64,000 nucleotides of DNA, taken from Lachnoclostridium sp. UBA1308. Its GTDB lineage: Bacteria; Bacillota; Clostridia; Lachnospirales; Lachnospiraceae. A program made the position numbers and the translations under genes. Shown one piece after another: positions 8,219-17,462 of the stretch. Each line of letters starts with the position of its first letter. The stretch's first letter is position 1. Under the pieces are notes generated by a model. That model made no database searches. It saw only the letters and a list, made by a program, of their open reading frames with translations, and had not been told where the DNA came from. The stretch spans positions 138,860 to 202,859 of the forward strand of contig DBTU01000047.1 in NCBI GenBank assembly GCA_002307215.1. Direction: 5' to 3'.

Positions 8219-8267
8219 ATTATTTTCATTTTTTGTCTGTCTATTATTTTCATTTTTTTGTCTGTTC
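8219..8267. repeat. Two direct copies of a 24/25-bp T-rich unit
   Basis: ATTATTTTCATTTTTTGTCT at 8219 is followed at 8243 by the same unit with one extra T. It lies between the GntR promoter and the hydrolase stop codon and looks like a slippage duplication. Confidence 0.6.
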
Positions 8268-8270
8268 ATT

Positions 8271-9209
8271 TCATTCTTTTAGATATCTTCCAATAAATTC
8301 ACTCACTCTCTTTTCATAGCCCTGTTTGTTCAAGCAGTAGCTCTCCGCATGTTTTGCTCCGGCGACCAGATAAAGTCCTTTATTCTTCTTCTTGCAGGTG
8401 TACATCTGACTTGACATAAAGGCCGGTACCAGATTATCTCTCTTACCGTGAATGAACAGTACCGGAGTATCAGACCCAAGGACTGCCCTAATCGGTGATA
8501 CCTGGCGAAACAAGAAACCGGCTCGAACATAAGATAGGCAGCTTACCACCGGTATCAAAAATCCGGGCAGATGATAATACTGTCTCAGCTCATGACGAAT
8601 TAGCAATCTCAAATCGGAATAAGCGCAATCGGCGATGGAGAGGCTCACTCTTTTGTCAATCTCCAGATTCAGCAGCACGGTGGCTGCTCCCATGGATTCC
8701 CCATGGGTAATGATTTTGCAGTCGTTTCCAAAGCTATAATAACACCAATCCACAATCTTTTTTAAATCATATTTCTCATAATATCCCATAGTTGTAAATG
8801 CTTTACCGCTTTTTCCATGATTTCTGTGATCATACATTAACACCGTAAAACCAAGCTTATGAAAAAGCTCCGCATACTTGATACTGCCATACCTGGCACA
8901 GCCCAATCCATGACACAAAACAGCTATTTTTTCAGCTACTCCAGTAGCTGTAGCTACACCGGTAACCGTATCCCCACCTGCAGCTGTCTTATTCTCCGCT
9001 TCAATTAATTCACAGAATAACTTATAGCCATAATCCGATGTCAACAAAAACTCTCGTTTCTTCCATGTCTGATACAACTCACTATCGATTCGGTTACACC
9101 TGATATCTCTCTGAAATCCTTTTTCATATGATAGCATTTTAGGCTTTATCAGCAAATCAGAAAGACACCAAAGCCATTCAAACAATAATACACTAATTAA
9201 ACGAAGCAT
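8271..9209 (-). CDS. Membrane-anchored alpha/beta hydrolase
   Basis: A 312-residue serine hydrolase with an N-terminal hydrophobic segment (residues 1-20, MLRLISVLLFEWLWCLSDLL), probably a membrane anchor. The nucleophile elbow is HGESMGAAT, the acid is likely the aspartate in HGKRDNLVPAF, and the base is the histidine in GAKHAESY. The oxyanion region reads VLCHGLGCARYGS and YDHRNHGKSG follows. This is the pattern of BAAT/DLH-like hydrolases found widely in clostridia. The substrate is unknown. ATG 9209 is preferred over an upstream TTG at 9242. Confidence 0.8.
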   Translation of the reverse strand: MLRLISVLLFEWLWCLSDLLIKPKMLSYEKGFQRDIRCNRIDSELYQTWKKREFLLTSDYGYKLFCELIEAENKTAAGGDTVTGVATATGVAEKIAVLCHGLGCARYGSIKYAELFHKLGFTVLMYDHRNHGKSGKAFTTMGYYEKYDLKKIVDWCYYSFGNDCKIITHGESMGAATVLLNLEIDKRVSLSIADCAYSDLRLLIRHELRQYYHLPGFLIPVVSCLSYVRAGFLFRQVSPIRAVLGSDTPVLFIHGKRDNLVPAFMSSQMYTCKKKNKGLYLVAGAKHAESYCLNKQGYEKRVSEFIGRYLKE

Positions 9210-9337
9210 CTTATCACACCCTATCCTTTTATCAGTTAACAACCTGTGATTTCATAACCGCCCATTATTATGTACTATTAGTTCCCTGTTATATCTGTAG
9301 TTATTCTAAAAGAGGTGTTTCCCCTTATATAATAAAA

Positions 9338-9363
9338 GCAGTTATCCAATGATGAATAACTGC
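9338..9363 (-). terminator. Terminator of the GDPD gene
   Basis: GCAGTTAT and ATAACTGC form an 8-base stem with a 10-base loop, 6 bases after the GDPD stop codon and followed on the minus strand by TTTTATTAT. Confidence 0.75.
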
Positions 9364-9368
9364 AACAA

Positions 9369-10208
9369 TTATGCTTTTTCTTTCTCGGGTATAAAGCTGT
9401 CGAAGATTAACAATTCAAAATATTTACGGTTATCTTCATAATCTTGTTGATTTTTAATTGTCCAGGCTACCGTCTTAACCCGGTACAGCTTTCTACAGAT
9501 TGTATAGGAAAGTCCTTTTTTATAGATATAATGATACGCTATAAAATCAGGCTTCGTATAGAAATTCATCAACAGATGCTTTAATATAAAAAATTGAAAC
9601 TTATTACCATCCATCTTTTCCCGGATGAAATCAGTTGACAGCTGTCCGCGTACCACCTTCGGTTCATGGATACGATACCAACTTAGTCCGAACGGATTAA
9701 AGGATTCGATACAGTAAATACCCTTATAATTCTTAAGAATTTCAGACACAATGGAACAGATTTTTCCGGCCTTCCAAGGTATCTTAAGTTCAATAATAAG
9801 AGGTACCTTTCCATCTACAACTGCCAGCACTTCTTCAAAGGTAGGTATTTTTTCGTTTGATTGGAACAACCTGAACTGCTCCAGTTCTTCATAATTATGT
9901 TCCGATACCTTAAAATCAGTCATACAAATACGCTTTAAATCATAATCATGAAGAATCACCGGTACATTGTCCTTTGTTAGCTGGATGTCCAGCTCAATGC
10001 CATACCCCTTTTCGACTGCAAGCGAAAAAGCACGCAGAGAATTCTCCGGTGCATCGGATTTATTATTATGAAGTCCACGGTGTGCATAAAGCCAGCCATC
10101 TAATAATTTCCCATTCGGATTTCTCCGAAGTTTCGGCATAATCGCCAGCATATAGAACAAGATTACTATCAATATAGCGATTCCAAACACTTCTAACAAT
10201 ACTTCCAT
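9369..10208 (-). CDS. Membrane-anchored glycerophosphodiester phosphodiesterase
   Basis: GDPD enzymes cleave glycerophosphodiesters to glycerol 3-phosphate and an alcohol. The catalytic motifs are AHRGLHNN and APENS in the first third, IELDIQ for the metal-binding acids, and VILHDYDL for the second histidine. Residues 5-25 form a membrane segment that should anchor the catalytic domain at the cell surface or inner face. The protein has 279 residues, normal for the single-domain family. It is spaced 57 bases from the upstream methyltransferase and may share its transcript. Confidence 0.9.
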   Translation of the reverse strand: MEVLLEVFGIAILIVILFYMLAIMPKLRRNPNGKLLDGWLYAHRGLHNNKSDAPENSLRAFSLAVEKGYGIELDIQLTKDNVPVILHDYDLKRICMTDFKVSEHNYEELEQFRLFQSNEKIPTFEEVLAVVDGKVPLIIELKIPWKAGKICSIVSEILKNYKGIYCIESFNPFGLSWYRIHEPKVVRGQLSTDFIREKMDGNKFQFFILKHLLMNFYTKPDFIAYHYIYKKGLSYTICRKLYRVKTVAWTIKNQQDYEDNRKYFELLIFDSFIPEKEKA

Positions 10209-10265
10209 TCACTCTTCCAATCAGGATGCCGCTCTGAGGCATCTCAAATAATCAGCACTAAAAGC

Positions 10266-11015
10266 TCAATGATGTCCGGTAAATACATATAACCCAATCC
10301 CCACGGCAATCGTAAGATTCAAGGAATCTACATCCTGCGTCTGCGGAATTAAAATACTGGTTCCGGCCGTCAAAAAGGAATCGTTCAGACCTGTAGCTTC
10401 ATTACCAAAAACAAGGGAATACAACTTAACATTCGGACATTCTTGCAGGGTTAGTGCTTTCTCCCCATTTAGCATAAAGGTAAAAATCTCATGCTGCGCA
10501 TACTGTTTACGATACTCCTCAAAGCTCTGAAACAGACTAAAATTCAATTTAAATAATGCACCCATGGAAGATCTCACGGTCTTCGGGTTATAGATATCAG
10601 CACCCGGTAGGATTATTGCAACATCATAGATACCAAATCCGACTGCTGTCCTGAGAATCGTTCCCAGATTCCCCATGTTACTGGGGTTAACCAGTACAAG
10701 GTGAGGTCGAACCTCGCAGAGCGTACAACTATATTTATTGAAAACACCTGCGACATAACAGTTTTCCTTATCGCTGATTTTTGCAATTAGTTTATCATTG
10801 TACTCTAGGTGTATGCTCTTTTCCGTACACAGCTTCTTTAGATTATTCTGATCCGTAAAGCTTGAGTCCACCAGTACCTTCCTTACCTGCTCCGGTTTTG
10901 ATTTAATCAGTTCGTAGGTAGGAAATGCCCCCAAGGTGTACGAATAAGCGGCTTCTTTCTTATAGGATTTAATCTGCTGCTCCATATTACCGTCAGCTGT
11001 ATTATCATGATTCAT
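10266..11015 (-). CDS. SpoU/TrmH-family RNA 2'-O-methyltransferase
   Basis: This 249-residue SPOUT enzyme has the three family motifs: LVLVNPSNMGNLGTILRTA, LVFGNEATGLND and IPQTQDVDSLNLTIAVGIGLY. These form the knotted SAM site that methylates a ribose in rRNA or tRNA. The N-terminal 110 residues resemble the substrate-binding part of RlmB-like proteins. The precise target nucleotide is unknown. ATG 11015 has GGGAG upstream, and a TTG-started longer frame is less likely. Confidence 0.88.
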   Translation of the reverse strand: MNHDNTADGNMEQQIKSYKKEAAYSYTLGAFPTYELIKSKPEQVRKVLVDSSFTDQNNLKKLCTEKSIHLEYNDKLIAKISDKENCYVAGVFNKYSCTLCEVRPHLVLVNPSNMGNLGTILRTAVGFGIYDVAIILPGADIYNPKTVRSSMGALFKLNFSLFQSFEEYRKQYAQHEIFTFMLNGEKALTLQECPNVKLYSLVFGNEATGLNDSFLTAGTSILIPQTQDVDSLNLTIAVGIGLYVFTGHH

Positions 11016-11080
11016 ATCTAGCTCCCATGCGCCGCCTTCGGCGGTTCTCAAACAATCTGTACCTTTCCTCTATGCTTATA

Positions 11081-11956
11081 TTATCTGCTCTGTTCTCCGA
11101 TAAATGTCAGCGCAAGCATTCCCGGCCCCGTATGCGTCCCAATGATTGGTCCGACTCTTTCAATCAGGATATCCTTCACCAGATTTCTATCTCGAATTAA
11201 TTTTTCAAGTTCTTTCGCCTGTGTTAGATTATCCGCATGGCCAATGATTACTGTCTGGGATGCAATGTCACATCCTTCCTCTGTCAGTTTTGTCATCATT
11301 AAATCCAGCTCTGCGCGTGAACCTCTGATCTTTGAATTAACAATTAATTTTCCTTCATCGTCTGTGCTCAACACCGGTCTGATCTTCAGTGCGGTTCCGA
11401 TAATTGCTTCAATAGAGCTTAATCTTCCGCCCCTCTTTAGGTAAAACAGATCCTTCACGGTAAACCAATGGCATACTTTTCTTTTATTTTGTTCCACCCA
11501 TTCTCTCAGATCATCCATATTCATGCCGTCTTTCTTCCTGACAGCCGCATTATAAACTAAGAGTCCTTCTCCAACCGAAGCACAAAGAGAATCAATAACA
11601 TAAATCTTTCTGTCCGGATATTCATCTATCAGATCTCGGATTACTATCTGCGAAGTATTATAGGTTCCGCTGAGTCCGGATGAAAATGCTATGTATAGGA
11701 TATCTTGTCCCTTATCTAGGATTTCAGAAAAGAAATCTATAAATACAGCTGGGGTAATCTGAGTTGTATGTGATACCGCTCCGTTTTTTAACTTTCCATA
11801 GAAGTCTTCAACCGATATCTCTCTTTCATCCGGGTGATGTAAAAATTGAATGTCATCAATACTTACTCCCATCGGAATAACCCTGATATCATATTCCTTA
11901 ATAACATTTACTGATAAATCTAATGTTGCATCACTTACTATGACATATTCATCCAT
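11081..11956 (-). CDS. DegV-family fatty-acid-binding protein
   Basis: A 291-residue DegV protein. The family binds a fatty acid in a cleft between two domains; in some Firmicutes these proteins are FakB subunits that deliver exogenous fatty acids to the FakA kinase. The lipid-head motifs S-x-T-T-Q-I-T-P (near residue 63) and the C-terminal RVGPIIGTHTGPGMLAL are present. fakA is not in the window. AAGGAG precedes the ATG at 11956. Confidence 0.9.
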   Translation of the reverse strand: MDEYVIVSDATLDLSVNVIKEYDIRVIPMGVSIDDIQFLHHPDEREISVEDFYGKLKNGAVSHTTQITPAVFIDFFSEILDKGQDILYIAFSSGLSGTYNTSQIVIRDLIDEYPDRKIYVIDSLCASVGEGLLVYNAAVRKKDGMNMDDLREWVEQNKRKVCHWFTVKDLFYLKRGGRLSSIEAIIGTALKIRPVLSTDDEGKLIVNSKIRGSRAELDLMMTKLTEEGCDIASQTVIIGHADNLTQAKELEKLIRDRNLVKDILIERVGPIIGTHTGPGMLALTFIGEQSR

Positions 11957-12160
11957 GTATTGGCTCCTTATAAATCACATTTTAAGTTCATTAACCGATT
12001 ACCCTCAACTGATATCTGACCGTATATTTATGTGACCGACATCCTATTTTACTACATTTTTATCCGGATGCGCAACAATAATCCTGTAATATGTATTTGT
12101 TCCTTTAAAATTCTGCCTTTGTATCCAGACTGGGAAATATGATATCTATATAATAATTTT

Positions 12161-12178
12161 TGCATTCGTCGGCACTTT
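12161..12178. repeat. Short match to the dispersed repeat family
   Basis: TGCATTCGTCGGCACTT here is nearly the same as GCATTCGTCGGTACTT at 63957 inside repeat copy C. Only this short stretch is clearly shared, so it may be a relic. Confidence 0.35.
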
Positions 12179-12192
12179 GGCTCTGCCATCAA

Positions 12193-13161
12193 CTAAACAA
12201 TCATATTTGCTATTATCATTACAAGTGGAATCGTCATAATTGATAAAATGGTCGTTATGGTAAACAACTCCGAGGCATAAAGATAATTCTTCTCAAATCG
12301 TATTGAAAATAGGTTTATGGTTGCCGCTGTCGGACATGCACATGCAAGCACCGTAGTTAACAAAACAATCTCAGGCATATGAAAAATTCTATAAAACAGT
12401 AACATAATAACAGGGATAAGCAATAATTTAAGAAAAGCTATGTAATATACTCTTACTTTAGTAAATATCTTTAGGACGTTGGTCTGTGCAATGGTAGCGC
12501 CTGCTACCAGCATGGCTAACGGTGTATTCATATTCCCGATGTATGTAATTGGTTTGTTAAGTACCTCCGGTAAAATAATTCTGCACATAAAAAGTACGAA
12601 ACCCAGAACGGTCGCTAATACAGAAGGTGAAAGCAAGGCTTTTATTATGGATTTTCTATCATTCTTACCGGACATGGTGATCATCCCATGGGTCCATACA
12701 GCCAAATTAAAGACCGTCATATACGCAGTCAGATAAAAAACTCCTTCACTTCCAAGAATTCCGAACACAAGCGGTATACCAATAAAGGCACAATTTGAGT
12801 AAATAACTGCAAACCGTTCAATCGGCAAATCACTGTTATGCATCTTTCCCCTTACTGTTACCAAAGAAATAAGTATTGCAACTATATGTGTAATCAACGC
12901 CAAAATAAGCGATATCAGAAGCCCACTCAGCAAAGAAGCCTTAAATTCACGCTGATAGGATATTATTATAACAAGTGGATTCACAAGCATAAGTACCAGA
13001 TCCGCAAGTCTTTTATTACTTTCTCTATCAATCAGTTTCGTTTTATAGCATATTACTCCTACCAAAATGATAAAAAACATGATAACTATTTGATTAAATG
13101 CCGTTATTGCAAGTGCCATATCCAAACCCACTTTCATTATGTCGATAAATGTGCAATCCAT
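12193..13161 (-). CDS. AEC (auxin efflux carrier) family transporter
   Basis: A hydrophobic protein of up to 322 residues with about ten membrane segments, of the AEC family that exports malate, auxin or other organic anions in different organisms. The opening MALAITAFNQIVIMFFIILV is typical. Conserved regions include LVNPLVIIISY and, in the second half, GATIAQTNV and ACACPTAATINLF. Starts at 13161, 13134 and 13119 are all possible, and 13119 aligns best with the usual N-terminus. The substrate cannot be told. The gene is monocistronic. Confidence 0.85.
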   Translation of the reverse strand: MDCTFIDIMKVGLDMALAITAFNQIVIMFFIILVGVICYKTKLIDRESNKRLADLVLMLVNPLVIIISYQREFKASLLSGLLISLILALITHIVAILISLVTVRGKMHNSDLPIERFAVIYSNCAFIGIPLVFGILGSEGVFYLTAYMTVFNLAVWTHGMITMSGKNDRKSIIKALLSPSVLATVLGFVLFMCRIILPEVLNKPITYIGNMNTPLAMLVAGATIAQTNVLKIFTKVRVYYIAFLKLLLIPVIMLLFYRIFHMPEIVLLTTVLACACPTAATINLFSIRFEKNYLYASELFTITTILSIMTIPLVMIIANMIV

Positions 13162-13273
13162 TCGACAAAGTCACACCTACCTATTCTTTGACTGTCGATA
13201 TTCTATTATGCACTCTTTTGTCGTTTCGTTCAAGTAAAAAATTTATCCATCCAATATATTATTCTTGCCCTTT

Positions 13274-13330
13274 GAATTAGTTTAGGCCGAGGATTACGCA
13301 GGCACAAACTTCTAAGTGTGAATTATACTT
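13274..13330. repeat. 55-bp dispersed repeat, copy 1
   Basis: A stretch including GGATTACGCAGGCACAAACT and AAGTGTGAATTAT recurs in inverted orientation at 55032-55086 with only a few differences. Both copies are intergenic, here upstream of mntP and there upstream of aroC. Confidence 0.8.
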
Positions 13331-13417
13331 TCCACTAATTTACATTAGTCCATGCCATTCATAAACATAATCAGAGCGTTACCTCCGTATAATAATGAAG
13401 AAAGGAATGGTGATATT

Positions 13418-13987
13418 ATGGACTTTTTTACGTTGATGCTTCTAGCGCTCGGTCTGGCTGCAGATGCTTTTGCTGTCTCGATTAGCAATGGCATGTGCAG
13501 CAATCATATTCAAAAAAAACATGCTTTCATTACAGGCCTAACCTTTGGAAGCTTCCAAGCGATTATGCCCATAATCGGATACTTGCTCGGTAAAACCTTC
13601 TTTGAATTTGTTCACCGCTACCAGCACTGGGTAGCTTTATTTCTTCTTGGTGCTATCGGGATTAATATGATTACTGATGCAGCCAAGGAACGTCACCCGA
13701 CGCAGAAGCCTGATCGTCGGGAGGCTGTATTTAATGCAAAAAGCCTGACTCTGCAGGGCACAGCCACGAGCATAGATGCCATGGCCGCCGGATTAAGCTT
13801 TGCTGTACTGGATACTCCCATATTAACTCCGGTACTTTTAATTGGCATAACCACCTTCATTTTTTGCTTTATCGGGGTATATATCGGCAAAATATTTGGT
13901 ACGATATTAGGAAATAGGGCTCGTTTTGCCGGTGGTATCCTATTAATACTAATCGGTATTAAAACTTTTATTGAAGCTTATTTGTAG
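13418..13987 (+). CDS. mntP: Manganese efflux pump MntP
   Basis: A 189-residue, six-helix membrane protein with the two DUF204 signature helices GLAADAFAVSISNGM and ATSIDAMAAGLSFA. Their aspartates line the Mn(II) path. MntP exports excess manganese. The start is ATG 13418, after AAAGGA, while the longer frame from 13352 adds an unrelated non-membrane leader. A yybP-ykoY manganese riboswitch often precedes this gene, but I see no match in the leader here. Confidence 0.9.
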   Translation: MDFFTLMLLALGLAADAFAVSISNGMCSNHIQKKHAFITGLTFGSFQAIMPIIGYLLGKTFFEFVHRYQHWVALFLLGAIGINMITDAAKERHPTQKPDRREAVFNAKSLTLQGTATSIDAMAAGLSFAVLDTPILTPVLLIGITTFIFCFIGVYIGKIFGTILGNRARFAGGILLILIGIKTFIEAYL

Positions 13988-14095
13988 TTATAATATAATA
14001 CATGAAAATGTATCATTTCAAATATTGATAAATTTTTTCCATTGTATCATAATAGAAACAGCGTACGCCGTCTCAGACGGCAAAAGGAGGTATGA

Positions 14096-14725
14096 ATGAG
14101 CTACGAAACATGCTTTCGAAAGCTTCCTGTATTGGAGACAACTCGCCTGCGGTTGAGGCAGATCACTGACAGCACCCAAGACGGAACGGACTGTCTTGAT
14201 TTTATCAACGACTACAGCGTATACCGCTACTGGGGTGCATACGATGAGACGAAAGATATAAATGGCCGTCATCGACCAAAGAAAATGACCCGGCTTGATT
14301 ATCATTATAAAGAAACCATGAAGGAATACCGGACCGGCCGTGAACTTTCCTGGCTTATGGAATTAAAGGAGACCGGAAAGGTAATCGGTGAAATCGTATT
14401 ATATGATTTTTGTATTAGTAAGCAAGCAGATATCGGCTATCGAATCAGCAAACAGTATTGGGGTCAAGGATTCACCCCCGAGGCAGGACAAGCTATGCTA
14501 AAGGTTGCATTCGAAAGTCTGGATTTATGTCGCCTTCAGGTTCGCTGTTTTTCCAACAACACCAGCTCCATTCGAGTAGCCCAGAAGCTTGGTTTCACAC
14601 AGGAAGGTTTCATACGAAACGGAGCTATCATCAATGTAATGACCGACTATTATATCTTTGGTTTACTGCGCGATGAATATGATAAGCATCCAGTCAGTGA
14701 TTTAGAGGTATTAGTTATAGAATAA
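14096..14725 (+). CDS. RimJ/RimL-type GNAT acetyltransferase
   Basis: A 209-residue GNAT protein of the subfamily that acetylates protein N-termini or small molecules. It opens with LETTRLRLRQIT, a signature of RimJ/RimL-like enzymes, and carries the acetyl-CoA loop QYWGQGFTPEAGQAML and the NNTSSIRVAQKLGFTQEG motif. AAAGGAGG lies 5 bases upstream of the ATG. It ends 24 bases before the SDR gene on the same strand, so the two and the following HAD gene may form a unit. Confidence 0.88.
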   Translation: MSYETCFRKLPVLETTRLRLRQITDSTQDGTDCLDFINDYSVYRYWGAYDETKDINGRHRPKKMTRLDYHYKETMKEYRTGRELSWLMELKETGKVIGEIVLYDFCISKQADIGYRISKQYWGQGFTPEAGQAMLKVAFESLDLCRLQVRCFSNNTSSIRVAQKLGFTQEGFIRNGAIINVMTDYYIFGLLRDEYDKHPVSDLEVLVIE

Positions 14726-14749
14726 TAAAATACAGGGAGGAAATCAAAC

Positions 14750-15760
14750 ATGAAGGCTTTATTAATCGGAGGTACCGGCACCATCAGCACAGCCATTACT
14801 GCTCTGGCACCAAAATGTGGCATCGAATTGTATTTACTGAACAGAGGGAATCATTCAGAACTGATACCTGATAATGTAACGGTAATTGAGGCTGATATTA
14901 ATAACGAAGCAGATATCAAAGAGAAGTTAAAGGATTATTCTTTTGATGTAGTAGCAGAGTTTATCGCCTTTCATCCGGATGCTATTAAGCGTGATATACG
15001 GTTGTTTACCGGAAAAACGAAACAGTATATGTTTATTAGTTCAGCTTCAGCCTACCAAAAACCACTTTCCAGCCCTTTTATCACGGAAAGCACTCCCCTT
15101 TCTAATCCTCTCTGGGAATATTCCCGTAATAAGATTGCCTGCGAGGAGTGTCTGATGTTAGAGTACCGTACGAATGGCTTTCCGATTACCATCGTCCGTC
15201 CCAGCCATACTTATGGAAATAACGATGTACCTATCGGCATTCATGGTAACAGTGGCAGCTACAGCGTAGTAGACAGAATTAAAAGCGGAAAGAAAGTTAT
15301 CGTTCACGGTGACGGTAATTCCCTGTGGACTTTAACCCATAATACAGACTTCGCCAAAGCCTTTATCGGACTTATGGGTAATACTCATGCAATCGGTGAA
15401 GCGGTCCATATTACCTCCGATGAAAGCCTGACTTGGAATCAAATTTATGAAATCATCGGTGATGCACTTGGCGTCAAGCCTCAGATCGTTCATATTCCTT
15501 CTGAAACTCTCGCTAAGGTAAAGGATGAATTTACCGGGGGGTTACTTGGGGATAAAGCAAATTCCGTCATTTTTGATAATTCCAAGATCAAACGACTGGT
15601 TCCGGGTTTTGTCGCTACCGTGCGTTTTGATCAAGGTGTCCGTTTTACACTGGACTATATTGAAAAACATCCGGAGCTTAAGAAGCCGGATCCGGACTTT
15701 GATGAGTGGACAGATTGGATGATTGCTCAGTACGAAGCGTATGAAAGTCAACTGTCCTAA
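14750..15760 (+). CDS. Extended SDR NAD-dependent epimerase/dehydratase
   Basis: A 336-residue Rossmann-fold protein. The dinucleotide motif is LIGGTGTIS at residues 5-13. The catalytic pair is YSRNK in ...LWEYSRNKIACEE, preceded by the serine of ISSASAY. It resembles the epimerase subgroup related to chloroplast CSP41 and isoflavone reductase-like proteins, whose substrates are mostly unknown. GGGAGG precedes the ATG. It is followed after 33 bases by a HAD phosphatase. Confidence 0.85.
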   Translation: MKALLIGGTGTISTAITALAPKCGIELYLLNRGNHSELIPDNVTVIEADINNEADIKEKLKDYSFDVVAEFIAFHPDAIKRDIRLFTGKTKQYMFISSASAYQKPLSSPFITESTPLSNPLWEYSRNKIACEECLMLEYRTNGFPITIVRPSHTYGNNDVPIGIHGNSGSYSVVDRIKSGKKVIVHGDGNSLWTLTHNTDFAKAFIGLMGNTHAIGEAVHITSDESLTWNQIYEIIGDALGVKPQIVHIPSETLAKVKDEFTGGLLGDKANSVIFDNSKIKRLVPGFVATVRFDQGVRFTLDYIEKHPELKKPDPDFDEWTDWMIAQYEAYESQLS

Positions 15761-15793
15761 TTCATAGGGCATACATGAATGATAGGAGAAGTA

Positions 15794-16639
15794 ATGAATA
15801 AGCTTTATATTTCTGATCTGGATGGCACTCTACTGCAGCCAAATGCAATTTTATCGGATAAAACCAAAACTGTTCTGAATGATCTGATTGATCAGGGAAT
15901 GCATTTCACAATTGCTACGGCAAGATCCATCGCTTCGGCGAAAACCATCTTAAAGGATGTAAAGATATCAATCCCAATAATATTAATGAATGGGGTCTGT
16001 ATCTATGACCTTATTAAAAATGAGTATCTTAATGTAGAGGCTTTTTCGAAGAAAAGCCTTGATATATTGATGGATATCATTAAAACAAATTCCCTGAAGG
16101 GATTTGCCTATACCATCAAATTCGGAGAACTGGCAACCTTTTATGAGGATCTTAATACAAAGGCTCTTCAGGATTTTTACAAAGAACGGGTGGACAGCTA
16201 CCAAAAGCGTTTTTATCAGATTGAGGATTTTACACTTTTGTCAAACGAACCTCTCATATATTTTACACTACTTGATCAACGGGACAGGCTGGAACCAATC
16301 TTCCATATCATTGAAACCTTTCAGGATTTAAATTGTGCATTCTATAAAGACAATTATTCTCCTGATCTATGGTATCTTGAAGTTTATAGCAAAGATGCCT
16401 CAAAATCCCATGCCTTACAGATATTACAAAACCGCCTGGGCTTTGAGTATGTTACCTGCTTTGGCGATAACCATAATGATTTACCATTATTTGCAGCAAG
16501 TGATTATAAGATTGCGGTCGGCAATGCCGTTCCGGCCCTAAAAGAAAAGGCTGACCTTGTCATCGGTAATAATTACGATGACGGGGTGGCAGCCTGGTTA
16601 AAACAAAACTTTCTAACACAATATCAGAAAACTTCCTAA
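15794..16639 (+). CDS. Cof-type HAD phosphatase
   Basis: A 281-residue HAD-IIB hydrolase. Motif I is ISDLDGTLL with the nucleophile and acid aspartates. The C-terminal motifs are K of SKSHALQIL and FGDNHNDLPLF. A cap domain of about 100 residues lies between. Such enzymes dephosphorylate sugar phosphates or cofactors such as FMN or PLP. The frame starts at ATG 15794 with AGGAGA upstream. The last codons sit in a 23-bp tandem duplication. Confidence 0.88.
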   Translation: MNKLYISDLDGTLLQPNAILSDKTKTVLNDLIDQGMHFTIATARSIASAKTILKDVKISIPIILMNGVCIYDLIKNEYLNVEAFSKKSLDILMDIIKTNSLKGFAYTIKFGELATFYEDLNTKALQDFYKERVDSYQKRFYQIEDFTLLSNEPLIYFTLLDQRDRLEPIFHIIETFQDLNCAFYKDNYSPDLWYLEVYSKDASKSHALQILQNRLGFEYVTCFGDNHNDLPLFAASDYKIAVGNAVPALKEKADLVIGNNYDDGVAAWLKQNFLTQYQKTS

Positions 16640-16660
16640 CACAATATCAGAAAACTTTCT
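16605..16660. repeat. 23-bp tandem repeat across the HAD stop codon
   Basis: Units at 16605-16627 and 16628-16650 differ at one base, and a partial third copy follows to 16660. The second copy supplies the last codons and the TAA stop, so the repeat adds or removes C-terminal residues. Confidence 0.75.
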
Positions 16661-16677
16661 ACATAAATTATGTATTA

Positions 16678-17313
16678 CTATCTCTTTACATAACTGCGAT
16701 AAAGCTCCGGATGACCTTCCAGATGTGCATAATCATTGAAACGTTCCAGATAAAAACGATCAAGTTCCGGCTTGTAAACCAATTGAGTAATACTTGTGTT
16801 TTCAATCGATACTGCAAACAAAGATCGTTTTGCCTGATTTTTACCGAAAAGAGCTGCGAGTAACGCCCGTATTGTACCACCGTGAGTAACAATTGCAATA
16901 TTACGGTTACCGCTTTGAACCAGCTCCTCTATCACCGGCATGGCTCGTTCATAAACTGATGTTCCGTTTTCACCACTCGGAAATGGTAGGTCCTCCAGAA
17001 GCTTTTGCTGCTCTTTCTTGAATTCACTATAATGATCATTATTGTACTCATCACTCTTGCCTTCCAGTTTACCGAAGGATATTTCCCTAATCCCCTCACG
17101 GATTCCGATTGGAAGTAATAATGCCTGATTTATAATTTCCGCTGTCTGTCTTGCTCTGACAAAATTACTGGAGTACAGTGCATCAATCTCATAATTCTTT
17201 AGTCTATCACGTAAAAACTCCGCCTGGCGAATACCTTCGGACGAAAGCCCAACATCAACATTGCATAATTCTGTGTCTTGCCTACCATGCCTAATCAGAA
17301 ACAAACTAACCAT
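16678..17313 (-). CDS. Histidine phosphatase family protein
   Basis: A 211-residue phosphoglycerate-mutase-like phosphatase. The phospho-acceptor motif is FLIRHGRQDTE, and the second catalytic histidine is in IVTHGGTIRAL. R of SSNFVRARQTAEI and the glutamate of ISFGKLEGKS complete the pocket. It could be a broad sugar phosphatase or a cobalamin or PGM-like enzyme. ATG 17313 has AAGGGA 8 bases upstream; a GTG at 17334 is less likely. Confidence 0.88.
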   Translation of the reverse strand: MVSLFLIRHGRQDTELCNVDVGLSSEGIRQAEFLRDRLKNYEIDALYSSNFVRARQTAEIINQALLLPIGIREGIREISFGKLEGKSDEYNNDHYSEFKKEQQKLLEDLPFPSGENGTSVYERAMPVIEELVQSGNRNIAIVTHGGTIRALLAALFGKNQAKRSLFAVSIENTSITQLVYKPELDRFYLERFNDYAHLEGHPELYRSYVKR

Positions 17314-17462
17314 TCTGCGTATTCCCTTCTGCACTGAGCAATTCCATACGATATAGCTTAATCAAATTAATGTGTTATGAAGCATATTGTACCTTCTTCT
17401 TCTTGTTTTGTCAATGAAACGCCTAAAACCAAATACCATGGAAGCAAAAATAAGACTGCTCA

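Noticed and set aside
13162..13417. yybP-ykoY manganese riboswitch before mntP
   Set aside because: The leader lacks the conserved paired loops, and is mostly the dispersed repeat and AT-rich DNA.
14018..14305. Minus-strand open frame over the start of the RimJ-like gene
   Set aside because: It is antisense to a clear GNAT gene with a good ribosome site, and it has no known motif.
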